NCBI GenBank assembly: GCA_025360845.1
Contig: JANYBJ010000276.1
Location: 1 to 33,432 of the forward strand
DNA: 33,432 bases
Reading direction: 5' to 3'
Source of the DNA: a bacterium
Lineage (GTDB): Bacteria > Verrucomicrobiota > Kiritimatiellia > RFP12 > UBA1067
The notes beneath the pieces were generated by a model. That model saw only the letters and a list, made by a program, of their open reading frames with translations. It was not told the origin of the DNA and did no database searches. The position numbers and the translations under genes are program-made. Positions 1-9,509 of the stretch are shown here, in pieces (position 1 is the first letter of the stretch; each line of letters begins with the position of its first letter).

Positions 1-58
1 CGACCGGCCCCAAGGCCAGCGTTTTCTTGATGAAGGAAATTTGTGGGGGAGTTTTGGA

Positions 59-86
59 TTGACTCTTTTCACCCCCCCCGCATAAT
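59..86 (+). promoter_or_regulatory. Sigma70-like promoter of the first glycosidase gene
   Basis: TTGACT at 59-64 (5 of 6 to the -35 consensus) and CATAAT at 81-86 (5 of 6 to the -10 consensus) are separated by 16 bp that include a run of eight C. The expected start of transcription is near 93, giving a leader of about 80 nt before the ATG at 172. This is a sequence match only. Confidence 0.5.
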
Positions 87-171
87 AGATGCCAATCATG
101 GGAGCCGGTGTGTCACCGGTCAAGCCTATGGGATGCTAGTGGTCGTCGTTAGTCGGACAGGAGGGGATCGG

Positions 172-2121
172 ATGAAGCCGGGAAGTTGGTTAATTTGGAC
201 CGGGGGTTGCGCCTTGGGGCTTGCCGCGCTCTGCGCAGGGGCGGAGGAGAACGCGGTGCGCAATCCGGGGTTTGAGAAGACCGATCCGTCGGGCGCGACG
301 CAGGCGTGGTCGGACCGCCAGCCCGTCTACCGGTTCGCCGACGGCGTCGGTCGCGAGGGCAGCCGCGGGCTCGCGTTCGAGAACAGCGATCCCGAGTATT
401 ACTCGTTCCCCTCGCAGAAGGTGGATATCCGGACCGGCTGCTGTTACGCGTTCGAAGTCTGGGTGCGAACCGAGAACCTCACCGGTGAAGAGTCGGGCGC
501 GACGATCTGCATGGAGTGGTCGGGGCCCGACGGCAAGTGGCTGGGCGGCGCGTATGCCGACGGGGTGCGCGGCACCAGCGCCGGGTGGCAGAAGGTGCGG
601 GGGCTCACCTGCGCGATCCCGACGAACGCCGTGAACATCACGGTCGCGCCCTATGCGCGGCGCGGCATGGTTGGCAGGGCGTGGTTCGATGACGTGAGCG
701 TGACGCGCTACTATCCGCCGCTGGTGACCACGGTGAGCGCCTCGTGCTACCGGCAGACTGCGGCCGGCGGGCCGGTGACCTTCTCGGCCGGACTCACGCT
801 GGACGAGGCGGGCGTCAAGGTTGAAGAGGTCGCAGGTTCGTTCGTCATCGAGGCCGCGGACGGCAAGCCGGTGCGCCGCGTCAAGCCGGACGCGCTGACG
901 CACGACTGCGCCCGGCTGACCGTGAACGCGTCCGCTTTGCCGGCGGGCGACTACACCGTGCGTTTCACGCTCGCGACGAAGGACGGCTCCTCCAAGGGTG
1001 CGGCCGACCTGCCGTTCCACCGGGTGGATAGAGTGCCGGAGCGCAAGGCTTTCATCGACGCTCACCGCCGCCTGATCGTCGACGGCAAGCCCTTCTTCCC
1101 GCTGGGCATGTACTGGAGCGGCGTGAAGGAACCTGAGCTGGAGACCTACGCCAAAGGCCCGTTCAACTGCCTGATGCCGTATGCGAGCCCGAACCCGCAG
1201 CAGATGGACGCCTGCCACGCGCGCGGCCTCAAGGTCATCTACTCGATCAAGGATTTCTACTCCGGCACGCACTGGGCGCCGCCGGAGATGAAGACCGAGG
1301 CCGACGAGCTTGCGGACATCACGAGGCGCGCGGAGCTGTACCGCAACCATCCCGCGCTGCTGGCCTGGTACATCAACGACGAGATGCCGCCCGCGATGAT
1401 CGACCGGCTCGCGGCGCGGCAGCGGCTGATGGAGAGGCTCGACCCGGACCATCCCACGTGGGTGGTGCTGTATCAGTACGACCAGGTGCGCTCTTACCTT
1501 TCGACGTTCGACGTGATCGGCACCGATCCCTATCCGGTCCCCGACAAGTCTGCGGGCACGGCCTTGGAGTGGACGCGGACCACGCGCGATCAGAGTTTCA
1601 ACACGCGGGCCATGTGGCAGGTGCCGCAGGTCTTCGACTGGGGCTCCTACCGCAAGGGGGCCGAGCGCGAGAAGGCGCGCGCGCCGACGCTGGAGGAGAT
1701 GCGGGCGATGGCGTGGCAGTGCGTGGCGGCCGGCGCGAACGGGTTGGTGTTCTACTCGTACTTCGATCTGTACACGATGAACGACCGCGACCCGTTCGAG
1801 AAACGCTGGGCGGACGTGTGTGCGATGGCGCAGGAGATCAAGCGCTTCATTCCTGTCATCCTCGCGGCGGAGCCTGCCCCGGCGGTGACCTGCGAAGGCG
1901 CGGCTGCGGTCGAGACCCGCGTGTGGCGGTCGGGCTCGGACGTCTACCTGCTGGCGGTGAACGGCGCGTCGGAGCCGGTGACGGCGACCGTGTCGGTCGC
2001 GGGCGGCTGCAAAGGCGTGCAGGCGGAGTTCGGCAAGCCGCCGGAGAAGAAGGACGGCAAGCTGGTTTACACCTTCGCGCCGCTGGAGCCTGTGATGGTG
2101 CGGCTGTCGGGCGTGCCGTGA
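172..2121 (+). CDS. Secreted TIM-barrel glycoside hydrolase-like protein
   Basis: The protein has 649 aa. I chose ATG 172 because AGGAGGGG lies about 6 nt upstream and a typical signal peptide follows (residues 1-24, ending near CAGA); the open frame runs back to 43 but that part is not protein-like. Residues about 28-180 look like a carbohydrate-binding jelly roll (NPGFE start, W-rich). A beta-sandwich linker follows. From about residue 296 (DGKPFFPLGMYW) a (beta/alpha)8 barrel like those of GH2/GH5-clan enzymes begins, with a YINDE motif whose Glu404 fits the acid/base position. I see no clear second catalytic Glu (the later strand reads WQVPQVFDWG), so the substrate and even the activity are uncertain. 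It is convergent with the esterase gene and close to a GH106 gene, so plant or algal polysaccharide degradation outside the cytoplasm is likely. Confidence 0.75.
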   Translation: MKPGSWLIWTGGCALGLAALCAGAEENAVRNPGFEKTDPSGATQAWSDRQPVYRFADGVGREGSRGLAFENSDPEYYSFPSQKVDIRTGCCYAFEVWVRTENLTGEESGATICMEWSGPDGKWLGGAYADGVRGTSAGWQKVRGLTCAIPTNAVNITVAPYARRGMVGRAWFDDVSVTRYYPPLVTTVSASCYRQTAAGGPVTFSAGLTLDEAGVKVEEVAGSFVIEAADGKPVRRVKPDALTHDCARLTVNASALPAGDYTVRFTLATKDGSSKGAADLPFHRVDRVPERKAFIDAHRRLIVDGKPFFPLGMYWSGVKEPELETYAKGPFNCLMPYASPNPQQMDACHARGLKVIYSIKDFYSGTHWAPPEMKTEADELADITRRAELYRNHPALLAWYINDEMPPAMIDRLAARQRLMERLDPDHPTWVVLYQYDQVRSYLSTFDVIGTDPYPVPDKSAGTALEWTRTTRDQSFNTRAMWQVPQVFDWGSYRKGAEREKARAPTLEEMRAMAWQCVAAGANGLVFYSYFDLYTMNDRDPFEKRWADVCAMAQEIKRFIPVILAAEPAPAVTCEGAAAVETRVWRSGSDVYLLAVNGASEPVTATVSVAGGCKGVQAEFGKPPEKKDGKLVYTFAPLEPVMVRLSGVP

Positions 2122-2184
2122 TTGTGGCAGAGAGCCCAATCAATCGGTGATGCGCATTTGGCCAGAGGGTACGATGATCCGCCT

Positions 2185-2202
2185 CCGGTGATCACTCACC
2201 GG
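2185..2202. terminator. Possible bidirectional hairpin between convergent genes
   Basis: A perfect 7-bp inverted repeat (CCGGTGA / TCACCGG, loop TCAC) overlaps the stop codon of the minus-strand esterase gene in the 74-bp convergent gap. There is no T-tract on either side, so termination is only a suggestion. Confidence 0.3.
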
Positions 2203-5195
2203 GACGGCGCTTGGTCGACGAGAGGCACGTTGCAGAACGTGAGCGCGGCGATCCCATTCGCGCCGTTGAGCAACGTGTCCTGGCTCCACGCGATTTCTTT
2301 GAGATAGGTGATCTGCCTTGCGGCGGACGGCTCCTTCAGCTTGAGCACAAGCGAGTTGCCGGAGACGCTGCCCGAGGCGACCTTGCCTTTCTCCCCATCC
2401 AGATAGAACTGCCCCGCCAGCGCGTCCGCCCAGACGACCGGCTGATCGAATTCGAGCGTGATCGCGTCTTTTGTTTCGTTGGCATAAGAGGCGTGTTGGA
2501 GGTTCGGCGGGGTGACGGATGCGGCGGGCACTTTGCCCGTGTTGTCCCGCTCGATGAGCGGCTGAATCAAGCGCGCAAATTCCGCCCAGCCCGCCAGCGG
2601 GTAGTGACATCCGCCCGGCGGCCGGATGCCGAGCGTGGACATGATGCTCATGTTGGAATAGAGGCGCGGGAGCGTGCGCTGTTTTTCGCGCAGCATATCG
2701 CCGGAACCCTGTCCTCCTCCCATGCTGCACGAGTTCGGCCAGATCTGAAAGACATAGTAGTGCCGCACGTTCGGGAAGTCCTGTTTCCAGGCAGCGGACA
2801 TCTCCACGAACAGCTGCTGATAGGTCTCCCACCCGTAGCCGCCCGTCGGCCCGTCTGCCCCCTGGTCGTTTTCGCCTTGGTGCCACAGAATGCCGCGAAT
2901 GCCATGGGTCAGCTTCGCCTGCCGCACGCGCCAGAGCATCCGTCCGTAAAGGGTGGTGAGGTCGGCGGGGTCGGCGGCGCTTTTCTGGTGTTGGTCAATC
3001 CGGGTTCCTCCGGCGGCGGCATTGATGATGAAGATGGGAACCTTCTGGCTTTCGAGCAGCCGCTTGGCCAACTCCATGCCCCACCAGCCCAGCTCCGCCT
3101 TTTCGCCATGCCGGGCCTTCCACACGGGATTGCACCAGAGGTTGCCCGGCGCGTCTTTTGCGTTGCCCGACGGAGAGCCGTAGCTGCGAATCCACTCGTT
3201 GGTTTCCGGCGGAGCGTTCTCGCCGGTATCCGTTGCCAGCGCGTTCGATTGTCCGTCGATCAAGTAGGCGTCGCCGCAGGCGATGTTGTTCACCGTTTGC
3301 AGCACCTTCTCTTGCCCGCCAACTTTCGTGCCGAATTCAACTTTGTATTGGATCAGCCCCGGCTTGAGTTTCATCGCGAAGGCGTAGGCCTTGTCCGCTG
3401 CGGGCGTGGCGCTTTCGGTTTTGACGAGCTTGCCGTCGGCATAGAGCTTGAGGAATACGGAACCCGCAGCTTCATTCAGCGTGCCATGGTAGAACAGCGT
3501 GCCCTCGTTCTTGTCATCGCGGGCGTAGAACTGGCCGTCCTCCGGCTTCTCGTCCTTCGCCGGCACACGCTGAACCCACGCGTCACTCTTCGGTTCCGTA
3601 ACTTTGATCAGCGCCGACTGTGTAACCGCCTGGCCGCCGTTGTTCACCGTCGCAGTGACCACCATATTCCCGCTGTTTTGCGCATGCGTGAGGATGAGCT
3701 TCCCCGGCGCCTCCTGCTTGATCACCGCAAGGCCCGAGACGCGCCACGAGCAGTTCAGCTCACCCGCGCCTTTCGCCTGCATCGCGGCCAGATTGGAGAT
3801 CTGCGGCACGACCTCGATCGTCGTTCGTCCGTCCCACTTCGCCGGTGCGCGCAGCGTAAACACGGGCTCTGGAATGTCTTCTTTGACCGTGAGCTGAATG
3901 TCATTTACCTTCACCTCGTTCGCGTAGACTGCCTTGAGCTGAAGCGTCACCGACGTGTCGCCCGTGACGCGTCCGGCCTCGAACGTGAAGGAGAGCGCAT
4001 CCACGCCTACGACCGTCTCTTTGCCGGCGGCCTTAAGAAGCCAATAGATTTTTTGAGCGCCACCCGCCTCTGCGGAAATCGTCACGCGCTTCCCTTCAAA
4101 CACGGTGAGCCGCTTCTCGGAAACCGAACAGGCGGAGCCCGGTTTCACCAAGAGCCCGACGAGCGTCTGCATCGGCTTTTGGTTTTCGTATTGGAGTTTC
4201 ACCCAATCTGCGGAGCGCGCCACGTTTGAAAGACGAACCTCGTCCAGATCGCCGACGAAGTCATAGTTGTTGTACCAGCCGCCCAGCCACAGCCGTGCGG
4301 GCGTTTTGATGTCGAGAACCGGGTGATCCGCACCGTCGAGCTGGCCATTGATGTAGATCTTCCCGTCGCCTTTGCTGTAGGTGTGGGCGACGTAAATCCA
4401 CTCAGACATCGGCAGCTTGCCCGCGCCGTCCACGTCCGAGAAATCGCTGTCGATGTGAAGGTGCGGCGGACTGCGAAGCTGCATGCGCACCTTGCTGCCG
4501 CGCCCGCCGCCCTCGTTGCCCCAGCCGACAAGCGTCACGTTCGGCTTCTCCGCGCGGAACCACGCCTCCGTGCTGTGCGACCCCGCGCCCGACGGTAGAT
4601 TCGGAATCTTGTCGCCGCAAAACACGCCCTTCTGCCCCGGGAAGTGGCGCGCCGGCCCGACCATCCCCGTCGTCGCTGTCGTGCCGGCATCTTGCGACGG
4701 CAGCGTGCCGACCTCATCCGTCACCGGATCGCTCATGTGCCACACGCTCACATAGCCGTTCGCCGTGCTGAACACGGCTGCTCCGCTCGACTCGCTCGCC
4801 GCGTCAGCCTTGCCCCAGTGCATGTGGAGTTCCTGATGCGCGTTGCCTTTGATGACCGGGATCTTTACCCAAATGCTGGCTGTTCCTTTCGCGGCATCCC
4901 ACTCCTCCACCTGATAGGCCAGCGACTGGCCGGATGCGGAAAAGCGGATGTCCTCGCCACGCCCTTTTGCCTGGCTGAAATCAAACCATTCCTTGCTCAA
5001 CCGCACCAGCAAAGGGAAGTTTTCCTCCGAGGCCGTGGCAGGCAGGTTCGCGCCTTCAGGCGTTGTCAGAATGTAGAGCGCGCCGACGTGCCGCCAACCC
5101 TGATACTGGGCCGAAGCGGTTTGCACGAGTGCCAGACAGGCGAACATGCCGGTCGCCAGTTGTTTGATTCGGTGAGAATTAATTTTTGTATGCAC
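2196..5195 (-). CDS. Secreted DUF2341-LamG-SGNH (sialate O-acetylesterase-like) carbohydrate esterase
   Basis: The protein has 999 aa and begins with GTG at 5195, preceded by AAAGGA about 8 nt upstream; a signal peptide follows (residues 1-29, cleaving near TASA). Modules in order are: a DUF2341-type jelly roll (about 35-130); a LamG/concanavalin-like domain (about 145-325); Ig-like beta segments with coupled repeats (about 340-640); an SGNH esterase domain of the sialate O-acetylesterase (SASA) family (about 645-880); and a C-terminal beta domain. In the SGNH domain I see the nucleophile motif IDGQSNA (Ser about 649), a glycine block (NAAAGGTRI), WHQGEND (about 772) and a late His (GCHYPLAGW, about 863). 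The family removes acetyl groups from sialic acids or acetylated glycans; the actual substrate is unknown. It is divergent from the GH106 gene, sharing a 311-bp intergenic region, so the two are plausibly co-regulated. Confidence 0.85.
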   Translation of the reverse strand: MHTKINSHRIKQLATGMFACLALVQTASAQYQGWRHVGALYILTTPEGANLPATASEENFPLLVRLSKEWFDFSQAKGRGEDIRFSASGQSLAYQVEEWDAAKGTASIWVKIPVIKGNAHQELHMHWGKADAASESSGAAVFSTANGYVSVWHMSDPVTDEVGTLPSQDAGTTATTGMVGPARHFPGQKGVFCGDKIPNLPSGAGSHSTEAWFRAEKPNVTLVGWGNEGGGRGSKVRMQLRSPPHLHIDSDFSDVDGAGKLPMSEWIYVAHTYSKGDGKIYINGQLDGADHPVLDIKTPARLWLGGWYNNYDFVGDLDEVRLSNVARSADWVKLQYENQKPMQTLVGLLVKPGSACSVSEKRLTVFEGKRVTISAEAGGAQKIYWLLKAAGKETVVGVDALSFTFEAGRVTGDTSVTLQLKAVYANEVKVNDIQLTVKEDIPEPVFTLRAPAKWDGRTTIEVVPQISNLAAMQAKGAGELNCSWRVSGLAVIKQEAPGKLILTHAQNSGNMVVTATVNNGGQAVTQSALIKVTEPKSDAWVQRVPAKDEKPEDGQFYARDDKNEGTLFYHGTLNEAAGSVFLKLYADGKLVKTESATPAADKAYAFAMKLKPGLIQYKVEFGTKVGGQEKVLQTVNNIACGDAYLIDGQSNALATDTGENAPPETNEWIRSYGSPSGNAKDAPGNLWCNPVWKARHGEKAELGWWGMELAKRLLESQKVPIFIINAAAGGTRIDQHQKSAADPADLTTLYGRMLWRVRQAKLTHGIRGILWHQGENDQGADGPTGGYGWETYQQLFVEMSAAWKQDFPNVRHYYVFQIWPNSCSMGGGQGSGDMLREKQRTLPRLYSNMSIMSTLGIRPPGGCHYPLAGWAEFARLIQPLIERDNTGKVPAASVTPPNLQHASYANETKDAITLEFDQPVVWADALAGQFYLDGEKGKVASGSVSGNSLVLKLKEPSAARQITYLKEIAWSQDTLLNGANGIAALTFCNVPLVDQAPSR

Positions 5196-5506
5196 AACTC
5201 AATCCTTTCGCATTTGATCTTGTTCCTCTCTTCAGCTTGAAAACGGGGCAGGCCGGATGATTGAGGGTTGAAGTCAACAAGATATCCCCGGTTCTTACAA
5301 ACGTGTTCATTCCTTTCGGGCTGCACGGGCAACATGCCCGTCAGGACCCGATTTGGAAACACACTCATGTCTGTTAGTTTGTCAGAATGGGAAGTCCGTG
5401 TCAAATCCAGCGGCGTGATGTCGGGTCATTGACGGGCGCTTTCGGACTTGCTTTGCAGGTTCGTTCGCGCCAAAATCCCATCCGACTACTTAAGGGAGAT
5501 CCGCGT
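5196..5506. promoter_or_regulatory. Divergent intergenic region between esterase and rhamnosidase genes
   Basis: This 311-bp gap must hold both divergent promoters. It contains a perfect 6-bp hairpin, ACGGGC-AACAT-GCCCGT, at 5325-5341 that could be an operator or attenuator. On the plus strand TTGACG lies near 5431, but no convincing -10 follows 17 bp later. I see no regulator gene nearby and no open frame that looks coding. Confidence 0.35.
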
Positions 5507-8500
5507 ATGAAGATGAGTAAGCTGGGCGTTTGCCTTGCAGGTTTGACTCTGTTGGCCGGGATGGCTTCCGGCGCGAAGACCGACGATTTGGAAAAGGGCT
5601 TTGTCCAGCCGCCCGACTCGGCGCGGCCGCACACGTGGTGGCACTGGATGAACGGCAACGTCACCCAAGAGGGCATCACCGCGGACTTGGAGGCGATGGC
5701 GCGCGTCGGCGTCGGCGGCGCCCAGATTTTCAACGCCGCCGAAGGCATCCCGCACGGCTCCATCCAGTTCAACAGCCCCGAGTGGATTGACATGGTGAAG
5801 CATGCCGCGAAAGAGGCCCGCCGGCTGGGCCTCGAGCTGTGCATCCACAACTGCGCGGGCTGGTCGAGCAGCGGCGGGCCGTGGAACACGCCCGAGCACG
5901 GCATGAAAGTGGTCGTCACCAGCGAGAAACTGGCGCGGGGACCGTGTGCGTTCGACGGCAAGCTCATTCAGCCGCCGACCAAGCTGGACTTCTACCGCGA
6001 CATCGCCGTGCTGGCGTTCCAGACGCCGCTCGGCGAGCGGGTCAAGATGCGCGACCTGGCCCCCCAAGTGACGGCCAGCAGCGCTCAGCAGGATGCGAAA
6101 AACGTGGCGGACGGCAACGCCGGGACGGGCCTGAAGCTGGAGGTGCCGACACCCGCCGCGCCGCAGTTCGTGCGGTTCGAGTTCGCCCAGCCTTACGCGG
6201 CGCGGATGCTGATCTTCTCGCCCGGCTTCGGCATGCAGGGTTGCAGCGGCAGGATCGAGGTCTCGGACGACGGCCAGGCGTTCCGCAAGGTGCGCGACTT
6301 CACTCTTGCGCGCGGCAGCGAAGTCAGCCAGCTCTCCTTCGCGCCGGTCACGGCGAAGTTCTTCCGCGTGCTGTTCACCGGGGCCTCCGCCAAGATGAAG
6401 CAGATCCCGCTCGCCGAACTGGAGTTCTCGAACAAACTCAGCGTCGACAACCTGGCCGGGAAGACGTTCCTTGACCGCACGGACATCTGGATGGACTTGA
6501 GCAGCGCCGCCACGCCGGACGAGGTTGTGCAGAGCGGCAAGATCGTGGACCTCACCTCCAAGATGGCGGCAGACGGAAAGCTGACGTGGGAAGTCCCCGC
6601 CGGCGACTGGACGATTCTGCGCATCGGCTACACGCCCAACGGGCGCAACAACCACCCCGCGCCGGCCGAGGGCACGGGCCTCGAGTGCGACAAGCTCAGC
6701 AAAGAGGCCGCGCAGGCGCACTGGGACGGCAGCATGGCGAAGATCCTGTCGGCGCTGGGGCCGCTGGCGGGCAACGTGAAGTCGGGGCTCAACAACGTGC
6801 TGATCGACAGCTACGAAGTCGGCACGCAGAACTGGACGCAGAATTTCAAGGAGGAGTTTCAGAAGCGCCGCGGGTATGACCTGACGCGCTTCCTGCCGGC
6901 TTTCACGGGTCGGGTGGTGGACTCCCCCGAGGTCACGGAGCGCTTCCTCTGGGATCTTCGGCGCACGATATCCGACCTGTTCGCGGAGTGCTATTCGGGG
7001 CAGTTCGCGGAGATGGCGCACCGCGCCGGCCTCCGGTACTCTGTGGAGCCTTACGGCAACTGTCCCTCCGACGACTTGCAGTACGGCAGCTATAGCGACA
7101 TCCCGATGAGCGAGTTCTGGCCGGGCAACAACTCCGATCCGGGCAACGCGAAACTGGCGGCCTCCGTGGCCCACGTGTACGGCAAGAGGTTCGTCGGCGC
7201 GGAGTCGTTCACGGCGTCGCCCGAGGCGGGCAAGTGGCTGAAAGATCCTTATTCCATTAAGGCGCAGGGCGACGTGGTCTACTGCGGCGGCGTGAACCGC
7301 ATCATCTATCACCGCTACGCGCACCAGCCTTGGCTGAACCGCTTTCCAGGCATGACCATGGGCCAGTGGGGCACGCACTTCGAGCGCACGGTGACCTGGT
7401 GGGAGCAGAGCAAAGACTGGCTGAAGTATCAGGCCCGCTGCCAGTATCTCCTGCAGGAGGGGCAGTTCGTCGCCGACGTCCTCTTCTACTGCGGCGAGGC
7501 CGCGCCGAACAGCCTGCGCGGCGGCAGCTTGCCGCCGGGCTACGACTTCGACGGCTGCGACACCGGCGCGCTGAAGCTGATGTCGGTGAAGGACGGCCGC
7601 ATCGTGCTGCCGGCGGGCATGACTTACCGAATGCTGGTCCTGCCGGGCGAGAAGACGATGTCGCCCGCCGTCCTCCAAACGATCGGTGAGCTGGTCAAGG
7701 CCGGCGCGACCGTGGTCGGCCCGAAGCCCGAGAAGGCGCCCGGTCTGACCGGCTATCCGGCCTGCGACGCGGACGTGAAGCGGCTCGCCGACGAAATCTG
7801 GGCGAAGGGCGTTCTTGACAAGCCGCCGACCGAGGTGCTGGCCTCGCTGAAGGTGAAGCCGGACTTCATTTGCACCAACAAGGGGTCGCGCGTCGTCTAC
7901 ATCCACCGCGTGGCGGACAAAGCGGACGTCTACTTCGTGTCGAACCAGAAGCCGGTCGGCGACGCCGTCGACTGCACGTTCCGCGTGAGCGGCAAGGTGC
8001 CGGAGCTATGGCATCCGGACACCGGCGTGACCGAGAGGGCACCGGTCTACGCGGAGAAGGACGGCTGCACCACGGTGCCGCTGCGCTTCGATCCCGCGGG
8101 CTCGGTGTTCGTCGTGTTCCGGCAAGCATCGGCCGAGGACCATGCGGTGGCGGTCCGGCACACGGCGGCGAATGAGCCCCAAGCGCCGGTTGCCGAGCTG
8201 AAGATCCTGAAGGCGGAGTACGGCGCGTTCGGCGAGACCGCGGATACGGAATGCGTGGACGTGACGGCCGCAGTGAAGCAGTTGGTCAAGAACGGGACTC
8301 GCCGCATCCTCGCGAACAATGATCTCGGCGGCGATCCGGCCTCCTTGGTTGAGAAAGAGATGAAGGTCGACTTCCTGTTGAACGGCGAGAAGAAGAGCCT
8401 TCGGGTGAACGAGAACCAGACCGCTGAACTGCCTGCGGGAGCCGAGGTGACCCGGGCCGTCTACGGGCTGATCAACGACGCGCCCCCGCCGCAGAAGCAG

Positions 8501-9403
8501 GTCGTCGACGTGACCGCGAAACTGGCGGCGCTTGTCAAAGACGGGGCGCTGTCCGTTCAGGCGGACAACGCGCTGGCTGGCAAGGACCCGGCCAACATGA
8601 CGCTGAAAGAGATGCGCGTCGAGTACACCTACAAGGGGCAGGCGAAAGAAATCCGCGTGGGCGAGAACCAGTCGCTGGTTCTGCCGGAGACGGCCGATCA
8701 GGCGCTGCCGCCGCCGGCCTACGAGCTCGTAGCGAAGTCGGGAGTCGCGATCGAGATTCAGGCTTGGAAACCGGGCACGTTCGAGATCGCGACGGCTGCG
8801 GGCAAGACGCTCAGCGCCACGGTCGCGGAGGTTCCGAAGCCGGTCGAAATCGCCGGGCCGTGGGAGTTGTCCTTCCCGCCGAACTGGGGCGCGCCCGCCA
8901 AGGTCACGCTCGACAAGCTCATCTCGTGGACCGAGCATGCGGACAGCGGGGTGAAGTACTTCTCGGGCACGGCCACGTACCGGAAGAGCTTCACGTGGGA
9001 CGCGAAGAAACAGCGGGCCGAGCGCTACATTCTCGACCTCGGCGATCTGAAAAACTTCGCCGAAGTGCAGCTCAACGGCAAGGCGCTGAGCCTCCTCTGG
9101 AAGCCGCCGTACCGCTTGGATGTCACGGACGTGCTCAAGTCCGGCAAGAACGACCTGCAGGTGAAGGTCACCAACCTGTGGCCGAACCGGCTGATCGGCG
9201 ACGAGCAGTTGCCGGATGACCGCGAGTGGAACGGCAAGCAGTTGAAGGCGTGGCCTCAGTGGGTGTTGGACGGCAAGCCGAGCCCCACGGGCCGCTTCAC
9301 CTTCACGACGTGGCACCACTGGTACAAGGACGACCAGCCGCTGCCCTCCGGGCTTTTCGGCCCCGTGTTGATCCGGACCGTCGAGACGGTTGTCGCCCAA
9401 TAG
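5507..9403 (+). CDS. GH106-family alpha-L-rhamnosidase-like enzyme
   Basis: The protein has 1298 aa. I start it at the ATG near 5507, which has AAGGGAG 7 nt upstream and a signal peptide (MKMSK... to about ASGA, residue 22); the open frame extends to 5387 without coding character. The N-terminus carries the GH106 hallmark HTWWHWMNGNVT followed by an ITADLEAMARVGVGG helix. A discoidin-like strand set (about 200-310) comes next, then the barrel with DSYEVG (Glu about 430) and AESFTAS (Glu about 565), both candidate catalytic acids. Around 898-985 and 998-1062 sit two related beta modules resembling DUF3395, and the C-terminus is a galactose-binding-like jelly roll (LNGKALSLLWKPPY). GH106 enzymes release alpha-L-rhamnose from pectic and other rhamnose-containing glycans; the exact linkage cannot be read here. 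It is probably monocistronic, with a terminator just after it. Confidence 0.88.
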   Translation: MKMSKLGVCLAGLTLLAGMASGAKTDDLEKGFVQPPDSARPHTWWHWMNGNVTQEGITADLEAMARVGVGGAQIFNAAEGIPHGSIQFNSPEWIDMVKHAAKEARRLGLELCIHNCAGWSSSGGPWNTPEHGMKVVVTSEKLARGPCAFDGKLIQPPTKLDFYRDIAVLAFQTPLGERVKMRDLAPQVTASSAQQDAKNVADGNAGTGLKLEVPTPAAPQFVRFEFAQPYAARMLIFSPGFGMQGCSGRIEVSDDGQAFRKVRDFTLARGSEVSQLSFAPVTAKFFRVLFTGASAKMKQIPLAELEFSNKLSVDNLAGKTFLDRTDIWMDLSSAATPDEVVQSGKIVDLTSKMAADGKLTWEVPAGDWTILRIGYTPNGRNNHPAPAEGTGLECDKLSKEAAQAHWDGSMAKILSALGPLAGNVKSGLNNVLIDSYEVGTQNWTQNFKEEFQKRRGYDLTRFLPAFTGRVVDSPEVTERFLWDLRRTISDLFAECYSGQFAEMAHRAGLRYSVEPYGNCPSDDLQYGSYSDIPMSEFWPGNNSDPGNAKLAASVAHVYGKRFVGAESFTASPEAGKWLKDPYSIKAQGDVVYCGGVNRIIYHRYAHQPWLNRFPGMTMGQWGTHFERTVTWWEQSKDWLKYQARCQYLLQEGQFVADVLFYCGEAAPNSLRGGSLPPGYDFDGCDTGALKLMSVKDGRIVLPAGMTYRMLVLPGEKTMSPAVLQTIGELVKAGATVVGPKPEKAPGLTGYPACDADVKRLADEIWAKGVLDKPPTEVLASLKVKPDFICTNKGSRVVYIHRVADKADVYFVSNQKPVGDAVDCTFRVSGKVPELWHPDTGVTERAPVYAEKDGCTTVPLRFDPAGSVFVVFRQASAEDHAVAVRHTAANEPQAPVAELKILKAEYGAFGETADTECVDVTAAVKQLVKNGTRRILANNDLGGDPASLVEKEMKVDFLLNGEKKSLRVNENQTAELPAGAEVTRAVYGLINDAPPPQKQVVDVTAKLAALVKDGALSVQADNALAGKDPANMTLKEMRVEYTYKGQAKEIRVGENQSLVLPETADQALPPPAYELVAKSGVAIEIQAWKPGTFEIATAAGKTLSATVAEVPKPVEIAGPWELSFPPNWGAPAKVTLDKLISWTEHADSGVKYFSGTATYRKSFTWDAKKQRAERYILDLGDLKNFAEVQLNGKALSLLWKPPYRLDVTDVLKSGKNDLQVKVTNLWPNRLIGDEQLPDDREWNGKQLKAWPQWVLDGKPSPTGRFTFTTWHHWYKDDQPLPSGLFGPVLIRTVETVVAQ

Positions 9404-9422
9404 CTGTTCGGCTGATTCACGC

Positions 9423-9474
9423 AAGGCGGATTTCAGAGCTGACTTGAGGCACTCAGAATTCGCCTTTGTTTTAG
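9423..9474 (+). terminator. Rho-independent terminator after the GH106 gene
   Basis: An imperfect inverted repeat (AAGGCGGATT... at 9423-9437 against ...AATTCGCCTT at 9452-9466, with one bulge and a G-T pair) is followed by TTTGTTTT. It lies 20 bp after the GH106 stop codon. Confidence 0.6.
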
Positions 9475-9509
9475 ATCGTCCTACAAGGCGGATGTTTTTT
9501 GGTATCTAA

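Noticed and set aside
1..30. GGCC-CCAA-GGCC hairpin at the left edge as terminator of an upstream gene
   Set aside because: The stem is only 4 bp and the upstream gene is outside the window, so it cannot be supported.
190..2139. 649-aa minus-strand open frame
   Set aside because: It lies antisense to the glycosidase gene and is Arg/His/Ala-rich with no domain; it is a shadow of high-G+C codon bias.
2211..4229. 672-aa plus-strand open frame
   Set aside because: It is antisense to the DUF2341-LamG-SGNH gene, which has clear domains and a signal peptide; no recognisable protein in this frame.
5486..7906. 806-aa minus-strand open frame
   Set aside because: It is a shadow of the GH106 gene, with Arg/His-rich composition.
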